Shown piece after piece: positions 38,455 to 39,005 of a stretch of 39,005 nucleotides of DNA; positions within the stretch are counted from its first letter, which is position 1; each line of letters opens with the position of its first letter. The position numbers and the translations under genes were made by a program. Where the stretch lies: positions 1 to 39,005 of the IMG/VR virus record IMGVR_UViG_3300033388_001919. One strand, given 5' to 3'. The notes below the pieces were generated by a model that was given only the letters and a program-made list of their open reading frames with translations, ran no database searches and had not been told where the DNA came from. Origin of the DNA: a virus.

Positions 38455-38568
38455 TCAAATCCCCCTAGGTGTATTAATAACCACTTCATCATCCTCAATA
38501 TAGTGCCCACAAGCCCAGGTTGACGAGCATACAGTGAGTAGAAGTAGTCCGTAGATTAGTGTTTTCAT
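38455..38568 (-). CDS. Small secreted or anchored protein (37 aa)
   Basis: MKTLIYGLLLLTVCSSTWAC is a signal-peptide-like or lipoprotein-like start; the remaining residues are acidic (GHYIEDDEVV). Its TGA lies one base before the next ATG. The LTVC-S segment could be a weak lipobox. Confidence 0.55.
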   Translation of the reverse strand: MKTLIYGLLLLTVCSSTWACGHYIEDDEVVINTPRGI

Positions 38569-38569
38569 G

Positions 38570-38755
38570 TTACTCAACTAATGTTGCTCCGCCGTCAATA
38601 TAATCGTTTGACCAGTCGCGCCAATATTCAAACATTAGCTCTTCTTTAATCTCCTCTGTTTCACATTCAGCCCACTCCTCATCGTCAATGTCAATAATCT
38701 CTTCATGGGTTGCGCCAGGGTATCCAATACTTAATGTAACTTTAATTTTCGGCAT
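38570..38755 (-). CDS. Conserved phage acidic protein (61 aa)
   Basis: MPKIKVTLSIGYPGATHEEI then DIDDEEWAECETEEIKEELM. This short beta-then-helix pattern (SIGYPGA...DIDDEEW) is common in phage early regions. RBS GGAGTGAGAT. Function unknown. Confidence 0.72.
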   Translation of the reverse strand: MPKIKVTLSIGYPGATHEEIIDIDDEEWAECETEEIKEELMFEYWRDWSNDYIDGGATLVE

Positions 38756-38780
38756 ATCTCACTCCTGCCCAAACGGGTCT

Positions 38781-38841
38781 TTATGTCAAAATCTATGCAC
38801 GTTTCCGACTTAGTGTGCTTCTTATGTCGAAAACTATACAT
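38781..38841. repeat. Pair of 20-bp imperfect direct repeats
   Basis: TTATGTCAAAATCTATGCAC (38781-38800) and TTATGTCGAAAACTATACAT (38822-38841) match at 16 of 20 positions. They lie in the gap between two minus-strand genes, just upstream of the 61-aa gene. They could be operator or promoter elements. Confidence 0.6.
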
Positions 38842-38855
38842 CAATCCGGTATTTA

Positions 38856-39005
38856 TCAAACAGTATCATCAAGCCATTCCGTGAAAATATGCCAAAGCCC
38901 TACTGGGTATAAGATAGATATTGCTGTAAATATAGCCCAATCTTCCAGATCATAATCACTCGGTTCAAATGGCATGGGTTTGTAGTTCCTGGTTGATCTA
39001 ATCAC
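38856..39005 (-). CDS. Small two-helix membrane protein, 3' part (start is at 183)
   Basis: The other end of the gene at 1-183. The last 11 codons (HIFTEWLDDTV) run from 38891 to 38859 with TGA at 38856-38858; bases 38892-39005 repeat codons already listed in the left copy. The intact frame across the join supports a circular genome. Confidence 0.75.
   Translation of the reverse strand: MIRSTRNYKPMPFEPSDYDLEDWAIFTAISILYPVGLWHIFTEWLDDTV
38892..39005. repeat. Direct terminal repeat, right copy
   Basis: Identical to bases 1-114. See the left copy. As a likely assembly overlap it should be trimmed once to give a 38,891-bp circle. Confidence 0.95.

Noticed and set aside
1-39005. Integrase or excisionase making this a temperate phage
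   Set aside because: No protein shows tyrosine or serine recombinase motifs, and no CI-like repressor is present. The single Cro-like protein is not enough to argue for lysogeny.

Overview
This window looks like one complete, circularly closed genome of a tailed double-stranded DNA phage with a long-tail (siphovirus) plan. The first 114 bases recur exactly as the last 114 (1-114 = 38892-39005), and one 72-codon gene reads in frame across that join, so the unit genome is about 38,891 bp. The nin-type genes (NinB, NinG, NinI-like phosphatase), a Bet-like annealing protein with a YqaJ-like nuclease, a bacterial-type SSB and a CsrA homologue suggest a gammaproteobacterial host. That host assignment is inference. 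I see no integrase and no CI-type repressor.

Layout. A divergent control region lies at about 8815-9023. Leftward (- strand, 8814 down to 1, then around the join to 38256) runs an early operon of many small genes with overlapping stops and starts: a Cro-like regulator, several unknowns, an O-like protein with internal 12-bp repeats, a P-like protein, a PPP-family phosphatase, an ASCH protein, a truncated ninB fused to a DNA methyltransferase remnant, and ninG. Rightward (+ strand, 9024-13805) come small unknowns, bet, the YqaJ-like nuclease, csrA, ssb and further unknowns.

The most unusual region is 13808-17428. It holds eleven integron attC-like sites, each with RYYYAAC/GTTRRRY ends and an imperfect stem with one extrahelical base. 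They alternate with ten cassettes of one or two small genes. Stop codons commonly sit inside the attC end box. No integron integrase is present, so this would be a cassette array lacking an integrase, carried by a phage. By the side of the extrahelical base, every site I checked points opposite to its + strand genes. One cassette has its own promoter and two overlapping genes, and the last attC contains the start of a gene.

From 17471 to 36581 come packaging, head and tail genes: terS, terL (no normal start codon), DUF4055-type portal, Mu F-like head protein, an unknown virion protein, scaffold, major capsid, decoration protein, connectors, tail terminator, tail tube, a tail-chaperone pair joined by a probable -1 frameshift, tape measure, tail tip and fibre genes. 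36634-38235 is the lysis end: M15-type peptidase, holin-like membrane protein and nested spanin-like frames.

Possible structured RNAs lie at 8931-8999, 6795-6851, 22231-22356 and 24513-24613. No stretch over about 300 bases lacks a gene. All calls are by eye; no homology search, covariance model or folding program was run.
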